Shown in pieces: positions 41,377 to 49,469 of a stretch of DNA of 64,000 nt (its first letter is position 1; every line of letters starts with the position of its first letter). Where the stretch lies: contig DASXOE010000031.1 of assembly GCA_036494575.1 (NCBI GenBank), forward strand, positions 1 to 64,000, given 5' to 3'. The translations under genes and the position numbers were made by a program. Source of the stretch: DASZFV01 sp036494575. GTDB taxonomy: Bacteria > Myxococcota_A > Polyangia > Fen-1088. The notes under the pieces are model-generated. The model was not told the DNA's origin. It ran no database searches and saw only the letters and a list, made by a program, of their open reading frames with translations.

Positions 41377-42822
41377 ATGCTCGAGACGTCTCAGTTGCGC
41401 CAGAAGATCGCCGGGCTGCGCGGTCGATTCGAGGACGAGCTCGCCGCCCTCGTCGAGGTGCCGACGATCAGCATGGACCCGGCGCGGCGCAAGGAGATGG
41501 ATGCCTGCGCGGCGCTCGCGGGCGATTACCTGCGCGCGCTCGGCGCGCGCGTCGACCTCATCGACACGGGAGGCTTTCCGCTCGTCATGGGGCGGCTCGT
41601 GCGCGATCCGTCGTGGCCGACGGTCACGATCTACAACCACCTCGACGTGCAGCCGGCCGATGGCCCCGAGTGGCGGTCGCCGCCGTTCTCCTTCACGCGC
41701 GCCGGCGACTCCTGGTTCGGTCGCGGCACGACCGACGACAAGGGCCCGGCGCTCACCGCCCTCTACGGCGCGCGCCTCGCGCTCGAGGAGGACGCGCGCG
41801 TCAACGTCCAGTTCCTCTGGGAGCTCGAGGAGGAGATCGGCAGCCCGAACTTCGAGCGCGGGCTGGCGGCCGCCATCGCCGGCGACGCCGCCGCCGGCCG
41901 GCCGCCGTTCCGCACCGACTCGGTCGTGGTCTCGGACACGATCTGGATCGCCGCCGGGCGGCCCGCGATCGCCTACGGGCTGCGAGGTCTCCTCGGCTTC
42001 ACGGTGACCCTGCAGACGGGCGCGAAAGACGTGCACTCGGGCACGACGGGCGGCGCCGCGCGCAATCCCGTGGCCGAGCTCGCGGCGCTCATCGCCGCGT
42101 GCGTCGACGCGCGCACCGGCAAGGTGAAGATCCCCGGCTTCTACGCCGACGTTCGCCGCCTCTCGGCCGCCGAGAAGAAGGCCTTCGGGCGCGCCGGATT
42201 TTCGGCCAAGCGCTTCCAGTCGGCGCACGAGCTCTACGGCCTGCGCCCGCACCGCGACGACCTCGCCGTCATGGAATCGATCATGGCGCTGCCGACCTTC
42301 GAGGTTCACGGTCTCGTGGGCGGCTACGCCGGGCCGGGGATCAAGACCATCGTCCCGCATCGCGCCGAGGCCAAGCTGTCGACGCGCCTCGTGCCCGACC
42401 AGCGGCCCGCCAAGATCTTCGAGCTCGTGAGGCGCTTCATCAAGAAGCAGCTCCCCGACGCCGTCATCGCCCGCGAAGGCGCGCTCGAGCCGTATCTCGC
42501 GCCCATCGGCGGTCCTCACAACGCAGCGGCCGCCGAGACCATGCGCGAGACCTTCGGGCGCGAGCCGGGGTTCACGCGCGAGGGCGGCTCGATAGGGGCC
42601 GTGCTCACGATGCGCCGGCTCCTGAACGCGCCGGTGACCTTCATGGGCCTGTCGCTCCCCGAGCACGGGTACCACGCCATCAACGAGAACTACGACTGGG
42701 GTCAGGCCTCGGGGGGCATGGAGATGTTCCGCCGCTATTTTCACAAGGTCGCCGCGATGGGCCAACCGGCAAAAGAGGCCGCAGGGGCGCCGCTTCGGAG
42801 ACCGGCTCGTCGCCGTGGTTGA
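41377..42822 (+). CDS. M20-family dipeptidase or metallopeptidase
   Basis: Predicted 481-residue zinc peptidase. Metal-site motifs in order: YNHLDVQPADGPEW (first His and Asp), TTDDKGPALTAL (bridging Asp), LWELEEEIGS (Glu pair) and the terminal LPEHGYHAINENYDW (last His). The lid domain begins near LRGLLGFTVTLQTGAKDVHSG. This agrees with the M20 dipeptidase/carnosinase group. A TACAAAT sequence just upstream of ATG 41377 may serve as -10 of a leaderless transcript. It is 50 bp after moaA but shows no functional link. The C-terminal 25 residues are Ala/Arg-rich and probably disordered. Confidence 0.87.
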   Translation: MLETSQLRQKIAGLRGRFEDELAALVEVPTISMDPARRKEMDACAALAGDYLRALGARVDLIDTGGFPLVMGRLVRDPSWPTVTIYNHLDVQPADGPEWRSPPFSFTRAGDSWFGRGTTDDKGPALTALYGARLALEEDARVNVQFLWELEEEIGSPNFERGLAAAIAGDAAAGRPPFRTDSVVVSDTIWIAAGRPAIAYGLRGLLGFTVTLQTGAKDVHSGTTGGAARNPVAELAALIAACVDARTGKVKIPGFYADVRRLSAAEKKAFGRAGFSAKRFQSAHELYGLRPHRDDLAVMESIMALPTFEVHGLVGGYAGPGIKTIVPHRAEAKLSTRLVPDQRPAKIFELVRRFIKKQLPDAVIAREGALEPYLAPIGGPHNAAAAETMRETFGREPGFTREGGSIGAVLTMRRLLNAPVTFMGLSLPEHGYHAINENYDWGQASGGMEMFRRYFHKVAAMGQPAKEAAGAPLRRPARRRG

Positions 42823-42852
42823 ATCTGCCGCGCGGGGGGCTAGGATCACGCG

Positions 42853-43350
42853 ATGAGCGACGCCCCCGTCTCGCCAGCGCCCGCGTCCCCGTCGCCCGTG
42901 AGCCGGGGCGCCGCCTGGAAGGTCGTCGTGTCCGTCGTCGCCGTCACGGGCGCCGTGGCCTTCATGCTCAAGGCGTCGGTCAAGGAAGGCGCCGAGTTCT
43001 ACAAGCACGTCGACGAGGTCATGGCCAAGACCTCGGCCTGGCATGGCAAGAAGCTCCAGGTCCACGGCAATGTCGTCGACGGCTCGATCGAGCAGGCCAA
43101 GGGCACGCTCACCTATCGGTTTCTCATCGAGAGCCGCCCGCCGCGGCCGCACGCCGTCATCAGCGCGTCATACACGGGCCTCGTGCCCGACACGTTCAAG
43201 TCGGGCGCCGAGGTCGTCGCCAAGGGCACGCTCGGTCCCGACGACAAGCTCGACGTGGTGCCCGACGGCATCATGGCCAAGTGCCCCTCGAAGTACGAAG
43301 CCGGCAAGGTCACCGCCAAGGTCATCGACCCCGGCGTCGCGGCCAAATAG
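42853..43350 (+). CDS. ccmE: Cytochrome c maturation protein CcmE, Cys-type
   Basis: Predicted 165-residue periplasmic heme chaperone. One transmembrane anchor (residues 22-40) is followed by the OB-fold CcmE domain: FYKHVDEVMAK, KKLQVHGNVVDGSI, LTYRFLIES, ISASYTGLVPDTFKSGAEVVAKG and IMAKCPSKYE. In E. coli the heme-binding residue is His in HxxxY; here the position is Cys144 in CPSKY (CxxxY), the variant reported in deltaproteobacteria and archaea. It would deliver heme to CcmF for attachment to c-type cytochromes such as the MbnH-like protein at 5.3 kb. No other ccm gene is in the window. ATG at 42853 follows the M20 gene by 30 bases. Confidence 0.9.
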   Translation: MSDAPVSPAPASPSPVSRGAAWKVVVSVVAVTGAVAFMLKASVKEGAEFYKHVDEVMAKTSAWHGKKLQVHGNVVDGSIEQAKGTLTYRFLIESRPPRPHAVISASYTGLVPDTFKSGAEVVAKGTLGPDDKLDVVPDGIMAKCPSKYEAGKVTAKVIDPGVAAK

Positions 43351-44907
43351 TTAGTTGTACCGGAGGCCGTCGACGGCGCGCATGCGGCTGGCGCGCAGCG
43401 CGGGGTAGAGCGTCGAGAGGAAGCAGATGCCGAGCGTGGCGGCGGCCACGGCGACGACCTCGCTCGCGGCGATGCGCACGGGGAGCTGGCCGATGAGATA
43501 GACCTTCGGGTCGAGCGGGTAGCCGTAGAGGCGTGCCAGGACGCACACGAGCAGCCCATAGAGGATGCCCATGCCCGTGCCGATGGCGCCCACTGTGGTG
43601 CCGCCCACGAGGAAGATGCGCGCCACCATCGAGGCGCGCGCGCCCATCGACTTGAGGATCGCGATCTCGCGCACCTTCGACAGCACGATCATCGTGAGCG
43701 AGGCGATGATGTTGAACGCCGCCACGACGATGATGAGGACGAGCAGCAGCGAGATGATGACCTTCTGCATCGTGAGCGCCATGAAGAGGTTGTGGTTGAG
43801 CTCCTTCCAGTCGATGACGCGGTAGGGGGCGTCGAGGCGCCGCGAGACCTCCCTCGTCATCGTGAGCGCCATGAGCGGATCCTTGAACCGAAGCTCGACG
43901 CCGAAGACCGAGCCGCGGGCGTTCGCGATCTTGCGCGCGTCGGCCAGGCTGACGTAGGCGAGGCGCGTGTCGTACTCGTTGAAGCCCATGCGGAAGAGGC
44001 CCACGACCTTGAACAGGAACGACGGCGGCGTGCTCGCGCCCGTCGAGCTGAACGGCACCATGATCGAGATGCAGCCGCCCGTCTTGACGCGCAGCTTGTG
44101 CGCGAGCTCGGCGCCCAGGATGATGCGCCCGACGTCGGTGGTGGCCTTTTGGGACGAGCCCGCGGGCAGCGGACAGCTCGCGGGCGTCGCCAGGTCCTCG
44201 ACGCGGCCTTCGATGAGCGCGCGGCGCAGATCGTCGGCGCCCTCCTGGATGTCGATGCCCTTGAGGTTCGCTCCGATGCGGCCGACCATGACCTCGCCCG
44301 CCGAGAAGAGGAACTTGGCCATGCGCACGACGCCGGGCATTCCGCGCAGCTTCTGGGCGATGAGGTCGGCCTCGGGCGAGTCGATGTCGACGTCGCCGTA
44401 GGGGATGACGATGAGGTGCGCGTTGAGCGCGAGCACCTTGTCCTGAAACTCGTGCTCGAAGCCGCTCGTCACCGCGAGGACGACGACGAGCGACGCGACG
44501 CCCAGCACGACGCCCATCGTCGACACGGTCGTGAAGACGGAGAAGGCGCGCAGCAGGAAGACCACGACGACGGCCAGCGCCGCCGCGAGCACGCACACGA
44601 CGCCCACCGTCTCGCCGGCGCGCGAGCGGCCACGCGTCGCGAAGAAGATCGCGAAGCCGACGCCGACGAAGGCGAGCGCCACGACGAGCGCGCCCAGCGT
44701 GCCGCGCGGCGTGCGGGCGCGGTGCAAGTAACGAAGTCCCACGAAGCGCTCGAGCTCGAGCGTGAAGAGCTCGCCGAGGCCGAGCAGCAGCAGCAGCGCG
44801 ACGGCCGCCGCGCCGAAGGCCTCGCGCTGGCCCGGCCGCGCGACGGCGCCGCCCGCCGCCGCGATGGCGGCGACGACGAGAAAAAGGCGCGCGAGGCGGC
44901 GGCGCAT
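43351..44907 (-). CDS. LolC/LolE-like ABC permease with N-terminal extension
   Basis: Predicted 518-residue inner-membrane protein. The C-terminal 400 residues match the LolC/E-type MacB_PCD plus FtsX permease: a first helix with TMGVVLGVASLVVVLAVTSG, a periplasmic domain, then LIIVVAAFNIIASLTMIVLS, the coupling helix KVREIAILKSMGARASMVAR, and two final helices. Ahead of this are about 110 residues with roughly four extra hydrophobic helices, absent from E. coli LolC. The family extracts lipoproteins from the inner membrane with LolD. The last residues overlap no gene, but the stop abuts ccmE (one base). The start at 44907 lacks a good RBS and could be revised. No LolD ATPase gene is in the window. 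Confidence 0.78.
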   Translation of the reverse strand: MRRRLARLFLVVAAIAAAGGAVARPGQREAFGAAAVALLLLLGLGELFTLELERFVGLRYLHRARTPRGTLGALVVALAFVGVGFAIFFATRGRSRAGETVGVVCVLAAALAVVVVFLLRAFSVFTTVSTMGVVLGVASLVVVLAVTSGFEHEFQDKVLALNAHLIVIPYGDVDIDSPEADLIAQKLRGMPGVVRMAKFLFSAGEVMVGRIGANLKGIDIQEGADDLRRALIEGRVEDLATPASCPLPAGSSQKATTDVGRIILGAELAHKLRVKTGGCISIMVPFSSTGASTPPSFLFKVVGLFRMGFNEYDTRLAYVSLADARKIANARGSVFGVELRFKDPLMALTMTREVSRRLDAPYRVIDWKELNHNLFMALTMQKVIISLLLVLIIVVAAFNIIASLTMIVLSKVREIAILKSMGARASMVARIFLVGGTTVGAIGTGMGILYGLLVCVLARLYGYPLDPKVYLIGQLPVRIAASEVVAVAAATLGICFLSTLYPALRASRMRAVDGLRYN

Positions 44908-44997
44908 GGGACGCGGGAGGCTAACACGGCGGCTCGCGCCGGGCCCCCGCGCCCGGCCCTGCGACGGCCGCTCTCGGCGTCTGACCTCACCGCTTCC

Positions 44998-45027
44998 TTG
45001 ACACCCTTCGACGCCGGACCGTACCGT
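44998..45027 (+). promoter_or_regulatory. Candidate promoter of the 45-kb exported protein gene
   Basis: TTGACA (44998-45003) with an 18-bp spacer to TACCGT (45022-45027). Transcription would begin near 45034, at the ATG at 45036, implying a leaderless message. It lies within the 128-bp gap between divergent genes. Confidence 0.4.
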
Positions 45028-45035
45028 ACTCGCCA

Positions 45036-46148
45036 ATGGCCTTCTCCCGGGCGCGGCCGGCGCCACACCTTCGCGCGCACCTGGCCTTTCTCACTGCGAC
45101 GGCTCTCGCGTTCGCCTCGGGCGGCGCCGCGCTCGCCGGGACGAACGATCTGCAGCTCCTGAACTTGTGTCCTCCCGCGGGCGCGCCCGCGCTCGGGGGA
45201 ACGCCCGAGTGCTCCTGGATCCACCGGGACGGCAACGGCCTCATCGTGGGGAGCGACGGCAAGCCCGGCCCCGTGACCGTGCCAGCCGAGGGGCAGGCCG
45301 CTTTCCGCAGCCTCATGTCCGAGCTCGGCGTCGTGATCGCGCCGCGATTGCAGACGCCCGCCGACACCCTCGGCTATGCCGGCTTTCAGTTCTCGGCCGA
45401 GCTCGGTGTCACGAAGATCAACCAGAGCCGGTCGTACTGGAACGGCGTGGCCGGCGTCGACGCGGGAAGCCCCGCCGGAACGCGCCCAGATTCATATCTG
45501 ACGACGGTGGGCGGCTTCGTCCGCAAGGGCATGTGGTTCCCCCTGCCGGCCTTCGAGTTCGGCGCCGGCGCCCTCAACATCGTCGGCTCGCGCATGTACG
45601 TGGTCCAGGGCTACGCCAAGATCGCCTTGCAGGAAGGCTTCCACGGCTGGTGGTTGCCCTCCTTCGCCGTACGCGGCTCTGCCTCGCAGCTCCTCGGCAC
45701 CGACCAGGTCGATCTCAACGTCTACGGCGTCGACGTGCTCATCTCGAAGGCCTTCGGCCTCGCCGGGACTTCACGGATCGAGCCTTTCTTGGGCTGGAAC
45801 GTCCTGTTCATCGACGCCCAGAGCGGCGTCATCGACGCGACGCCTGGCTGCGACTCGTATCAGGTCAGGCAAGCGACCGACATGAATCCCGTCAGCAGCC
45901 ACTGCGCCGCCGGCCAGAACGGGACGTGGAACGACACCTCGGCGAACTTCACGTTTCCGCAGCAGGACGTCATCACGCGCTACAGATGGTCGGGCGGCTT
46001 CAAGTTGAAGCTCTCGGTGCTCTTCCTCGTGGGAGAGTACGACTTCGTCCAGGCCGGCCGCAGCCGGGACGGCAAGCAGCCCGAAGCCGCCCGCGACGGA
46101 AGCGGGAGCCAGCAGAGCTTCTCGCTGTCCGCCGGTTTCGACTTCTGA
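45036..46148 (+). CDS. Exported outer-membrane barrel candidate
   Basis: Predicted 370-residue protein of unrecognised family. It has a signal peptide (1-35, hydrophobic LAFLTATALAFASGGAALA), then LNLCPPAGAPALGG with a Cys, and a body of alternating strands with aromatic girdles: QFSAELGVTKINQSRSYW, VGGFVRKGMWFPLPAFEFGAGA, and the terminal strand ending SLSAGFDF, where the final Phe fits BamA recognition. It resembles the neighbouring 36.3-kb barrel candidate only in general layout. A function in the envelope is likely, the substrate unknown. Confidence 0.75.
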   Translation: MAFSRARPAPHLRAHLAFLTATALAFASGGAALAGTNDLQLLNLCPPAGAPALGGTPECSWIHRDGNGLIVGSDGKPGPVTVPAEGQAAFRSLMSELGVVIAPRLQTPADTLGYAGFQFSAELGVTKINQSRSYWNGVAGVDAGSPAGTRPDSYLTTVGGFVRKGMWFPLPAFEFGAGALNIVGSRMYVVQGYAKIALQEGFHGWWLPSFAVRGSASQLLGTDQVDLNVYGVDVLISKAFGLAGTSRIEPFLGWNVLFIDAQSGVIDATPGCDSYQVRQATDMNPVSSHCAAGQNGTWNDTSANFTFPQQDVITRYRWSGGFKLKLSVLFLVGEYDFVQAGRSRDGKQPEAARDGSGSQQSFSLSAGFDF

Positions 46149-46234
46149 GTCGCGTCAGTCGCGCTTTTTGAGACGCGCTGTCCCGAACGGCGCGGCGTCC
46201 GCGACAGCCTCTGGCGCGGCGGGCGAGGGCTGGC

Positions 46235-46564
46235 TCAGGCCGCGGCGCCGCCGATGCCGCCCGTTCCGGCGACGGGGGGGGCGCTGCCGCCCGCCACGGG
46301 GGCCGCCGGCGCCGCCGGCATACCGCCCTGGATGATCTTGCGGAGTCCGGCCACGGACAGCCGCGGCGTCTTCTTTTCCTCCTCGAAGATGATCTGGGCC
46401 AAGGTCGCCGTCGTCAGGTCGGCCCGCGTCGTGTTGTCCACCACGCGAACGTCGTCTCCCGCACGCACCATCGCCGCGATGTGATCGAGCGTCACGTAGC
46501 GGCTGTCGCGTGTGTCGTAGAGCTTCCGGTTCGCATACCTCTTGATCGTGCGTGCTGTCGTCAT
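46235..46564 (-). CDS. PhaR-like polyhydroxyalkanoate regulator
   Basis: Predicted 109-residue protein. Residues 6-70 fit the PHB accumulation regulator DNA-binding domain: IKRYANRKLYDTRDSRYVTL, then VRVVDNTTRADLTTATLAQIIFEEE. In PHA-producing bacteria PhaR represses phasin genes and binds the polymer. The C-terminal 35 residues are Ala/Gly/Pro-rich and differ from the usual PHB_acc tail, so binding of polymer is not assured. No pha biosynthesis gene is nearby. It is the leftward neighbour of tatA across a 328-bp gap. Confidence 0.82.
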   Translation of the reverse strand: MTTARTIKRYANRKLYDTRDSRYVTLDHIAAMVRAGDDVRVVDNTTRADLTTATLAQIIFEEEKKTPRLSVAGLRKIIQGGMPAAPAAPVAGGSAPPVAGTGGIGGAAA

Positions 46565-46892
46565 TGTCTTAGGGTGTCATAGTCAATTGGCCGCGTCAAT
46601 CATGTAATGCAACGAACTATTCAATCGCGACAGTATCTTTGGATTTTCCAATATTTCCATAACTTTAAAGGCCCTATGCGCTCGGCGGAGAAGCGCGACG
46701 GAATTGCCCGCCGCGCGGGGACAACGCGAGCAAGCGCGCGTCAAGCGGCTCACCTGGGTCGCGCGACCGGGCGCAGCCCGCGTGCATCACGCACGACCAA
46801 GCGCGCGAATCGCGCGCGCGATCAATCAAACTGATCGATCCGATCGGACTGATTCGGACAGATCTGCTTCGCGCGCGCGTCGCGCGCGTTCG
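46565..46892. other. Intergenic region between PhaR-like gene and tatA
   Basis: 328 bp with no supportable gene. The first 110 bases are clearly AT-richer than the surroundings (around TTTGGATTTTCCAATATTTC near 46633) and may hold the promoter of the PhaR-like gene. The remainder is a low-complexity GCGCGC- and GATC-rich stretch near 46800-46850 that I could not interpret. Confidence 0.6.
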
Positions 46893-47114
46893 CTACTTCG
46901 GCGGCTTGGCGCCGGCGTCAGGCCCGGGCTCGCCCTTGTCCTTGTCGTCCTTGGGCGAGACGTCGAGCTCGTTTTGCGCGTTCACCGCGCGCTTGAAGTT
47001 CTTGATCGCCTTACCCAACCCATCGCCAAGCTGTGGCAGCTTCGTCGATCCGAAGACGACGACGACGATGATGAGGATGAGGACGAGTTCGCCGAAGCCC
47101 ATTCCGAAGGGCAT
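46893..47114 (-). CDS. tatA: Sec-independent translocase TatA/E-like protein
   Basis: Predicted 73-residue protein with the TatA pattern: short N-terminus, one transmembrane helix (GELVLILIIVVVVFGSTKLP), hinge Gly-Asp, and an amphipathic helix (LGDGLGKAIKNFKRAVN), followed by an acidic tail with KDDKDKGEPGP. The ATG at 47114 has AAGGAG seven bases upstream, which favours it over a longer start at 47138. TatA forms the pore for folded, twin-arginine substrates; tatB and tatC are absent here. A promoter is visible just upstream. Confidence 0.9.
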   Translation of the reverse strand: MPFGMGFGELVLILIIVVVVFGSTKLPQLGDGLGKAIKNFKRAVNAQNELDVSPKDDKDKGEPGPDAGAKPPK

Positions 47115-47137
47115 GAGTGCTCCTTGACTTGACCCCA

Positions 47138-47165
47138 TCTATAGCACCCCGGGGCTCACAAGCAA
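47138..47165 (-). promoter_or_regulatory. Candidate promoter of tatA
   Basis: Minus strand: TTGCTT (47165-47160), 16-bp spacer, TATAGA (47143-47138). Transcription would start near 47131, with AAGGAG in the leader. The -10 is a good match (5 of 6 to TATAAT, the last A for T). Confidence 0.45.
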
Positions 47166-47217
47166 ACGCGAGACGAGGAATTTTGGCGCCGCCCCTTCTA
47201 TCCGATAGGATCCGATC

Positions 47218-49464
47218 TTGCGTTCGCTCCCCATGGCCTCGTCTCTGCGCGCCAACGCCGCCCTCTCGGTCCTTCTGGTTGGCTCGTTTGGGGCCCGCGC
47301 CGCTGGAGCCGCTCCCGCGCCCGCCGTCGCGCGGCGTCCCCCGCCCGGCAAGGGGCAAACGCTGCCCGTCGAGGAGAGCCTGTCCGAGCGGCGCGCCGTG
47401 CGGGGCACGCCCGTCGACGACAGCAGCGCGACGCCCGAGAGCCCCGAGCTGCGCGAGCTGCGCCGCTTCGAGGAGCAGGCCTTTCCGCGCGGCGGCGCCG
47501 TCGTTCCTGCGCCTCCCGCGACCGGCGGCGACATTCCATTGCCCGGACATTGGGGTGGCAGCGGAGACGTCGCGCCTGAGCTGCGCACGGAGGCGCGACC
47601 CGCGCGGCCGAGCGCCGACCCCTCGCCGCCCGACTCGGAGTGGCTGCGCACGCTGGTGCTCCCCGACCTGCCCGTGCGCTGGGATCCCCTGGTGCTGCGC
47701 TACCTGGACTTCTTCAAGAACGATCCCAAGGGCCGGCTCATCATGGCGAACTGGCTTCGCCGCGCCGGCCGGTTTCGCGCGCTGTTCGAAAAGACGCTCG
47801 AGCGCCACGGCTTGCCCAAGGCGCTGCTCTACGTCGCCATGATCGAGAGCGGCTTCGACACGGCCGCGCGCTCGCATGTCGGGGCGGGCGGCGTCTGGCA
47901 GTTCATGCCCGGCGCGGCGCGCGCGTACGGGCTCGAGGTCAGCTACTGGCTCGACGCGCGTTGCGATCCGGAGCGGGCCGCCGACGCGGCGGCGCGCTAC
48001 CTCAAGGATCTCTACGTCCGGTTCGGCTCGTGGCCGCTCGTGTTCGCCGCCTACAACGCCGGGTACGGCGCCGTCCTCAAGTCGATCACCGCCTACAACA
48101 CGAACGACTTCTGGGAGCTCGTGCGCCACGAGGCCGGCCTGCCGTGGGAGTCGAGCATCTACGTGCCGAAGATCCTCGCGGCGGCCATCGTGGCGACGAA
48201 CGCCAAGGCCTTCGGGTTCGGCGACGTCACGCCCGACCCGGCCTACGCTTACGAGACGGCGGAGGCGCCGCCCGGGACGACGCTGGCGGCGATCGCGCGC
48301 GCCGCGGGCGCGCACCTCGAGGTGCTGCAGGCGCTCAACCCCGAGCTCGTGCGCGAGCGCATGCCGCCCGATCGCGGTCCGTCGCGCGTGCGCTTGCCTC
48401 CGGGAACGGCGGCGGCCTTCGCGGAGAACCTCGAGTCTGCGCGCGCGGGCAACGAGCGCTCTGAGACCATCGTGCTTCGCTTCGGAGAGACGCTGGAAGA
48501 CGTCGCGCGCGCGCGCGGCACGAACGCGCGCGAGCTGCGGCGGCTCAACGGCGTCAAGGACGCGAGCGAGCTGCGCGCCGGCGTGAGCATCCTCGTGCCG
48601 AAGCGCGGAGGGCTCGCGGCCAAGTCGCCGGCGCGGGACAAGCGCAAGGCCGCCGGCGAGGGCGAGGCCGAGGCGGGCAAGACCACGGGGCCGCCGGAGG
48701 CGCCGGAGGGGGACGACGACACGGTCATCGTGGCCGTCCCCGATCGCTCGTTCGCCTACGAGGGGCGCGAGCGCGTCTTCTACCGGACGCGCGACGGCGA
48801 CGGGCTCGAGGAGATCGCCGAGACGTTCGGCGTGCGCGCCGACGAGCTCACGGACTGGAACAACCTCGACCCGACGGCGAAGCTCCACCCGCACATGGTC
48901 CTGCAGATCTTCGTTCGCAAGGACTTCGATCCGGTGGGCGTGCTTCTGCTCGATCCGGGCAAGGTGCGCGTCGTGACACTCGGTTCGGAGGAGTTCCTCG
49001 AGCTCGAGACGGCGCGGCGGGGGAAGAAGCGCCTCACGGTGACGGCCAAGATCGGCGATACGCTCGCCAAGGTCGGGCGGCGCTACGGCCTGACCCCGGG
49101 TGATCTCGCGCGCATCAACCGCTTTTCGTACAACACGGAGCTGCACGAGGGGCAGCGCATCGTCGTCTACTCGCCGACGGGTGAGCCGCCGCGCGAGGTG
49201 GCGATGGGTTTGACGCCCGAGCGGCGACCCAAGGCGGGAGCGAACGCCGCGGCGGGCCTCGGCGCGGGCGGGCGCTCGCCGAGCGCGCTGCGCGGCGCGA
49301 AGGCGCCCGCGCGGGGAACGCCCACGAAGGTCGCGGTCAAGACGACCGAGAAGCCCGCCGGCAAGTCGGGCGCGCCGGCGGCCAGGGGCGCGACGTCCGC
49401 GCCCAAGCCGCAGCCGCGCGCCGTAGCGGCGGCCAAGCTTCCGCCGCCGGCCAAGAAGAAGTAG
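47218..49464 (+). CDS. MltD-like lytic transglycosylase with LysM domains
   Basis: Predicted 748-residue peptidoglycan lytic transglycosylase. A signal peptide (about 1-30), a Pro-rich linker (35-135), then the SLT domain with catalytic Glu210 in LLYVAMIESGFDTAARSH, followed by GAGGVWQFMPGAARAYGL and WPLVFAAYNAGYGAV. The C-terminal half has three LysM-like repeats, for instance FGETLEDVARARGTNARELR, GDGLEEIAETFGVRADELTD and GDTLAKVGRRYGLTPGDLAR, and ends in an Ala/Lys/Pro-rich tail. TTG at 47218 has AGGA seven bases upstream; an ATG at 47233 is the alternative. MltD-type enzymes cleave glycan strands to make space for growth. Confidence 0.88.
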   Translation: MRSLPMASSLRANAALSVLLVGSFGARAAGAAPAPAVARRPPPGKGQTLPVEESLSERRAVRGTPVDDSSATPESPELRELRRFEEQAFPRGGAVVPAPPATGGDIPLPGHWGGSGDVAPELRTEARPARPSADPSPPDSEWLRTLVLPDLPVRWDPLVLRYLDFFKNDPKGRLIMANWLRRAGRFRALFEKTLERHGLPKALLYVAMIESGFDTAARSHVGAGGVWQFMPGAARAYGLEVSYWLDARCDPERAADAAARYLKDLYVRFGSWPLVFAAYNAGYGAVLKSITAYNTNDFWELVRHEAGLPWESSIYVPKILAAAIVATNAKAFGFGDVTPDPAYAYETAEAPPGTTLAAIARAAGAHLEVLQALNPELVRERMPPDRGPSRVRLPPGTAAAFAENLESARAGNERSETIVLRFGETLEDVARARGTNARELRRLNGVKDASELRAGVSILVPKRGGLAAKSPARDKRKAAGEGEAEAGKTTGPPEAPEGDDDTVIVAVPDRSFAYEGRERVFYRTRDGDGLEEIAETFGVRADELTDWNNLDPTAKLHPHMVLQIFVRKDFDPVGVLLLDPGKVRVVTLGSEEFLELETARRGKKRLTVTAKIGDTLAKVGRRYGLTPGDLARINRFSYNTELHEGQRIVVYSPTGEPPREVAMGLTPERRPKAGANAAAGLGAGGRSPSALRGAKAPARGTPTKVAVKTTEKPAGKSGAPAARGATSAPKPQPRAVAAAKLPPPAKKK

Positions 49465-49469
49465 CGAAC

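Noticed and set aside
41311..43152. Open frame of 613 codons on the minus strand across the M20 peptidase and ccmE.
   Set aside because: Mirrors two well-supported genes and shows shadow-type composition.
46765..46880. GCGCGC and GATC-rich stretch in the PhaR-tatA gap as a possible regulatory array.
   Set aside because: Irregular spacing and no perfect repeat unit; composition alone can explain it.
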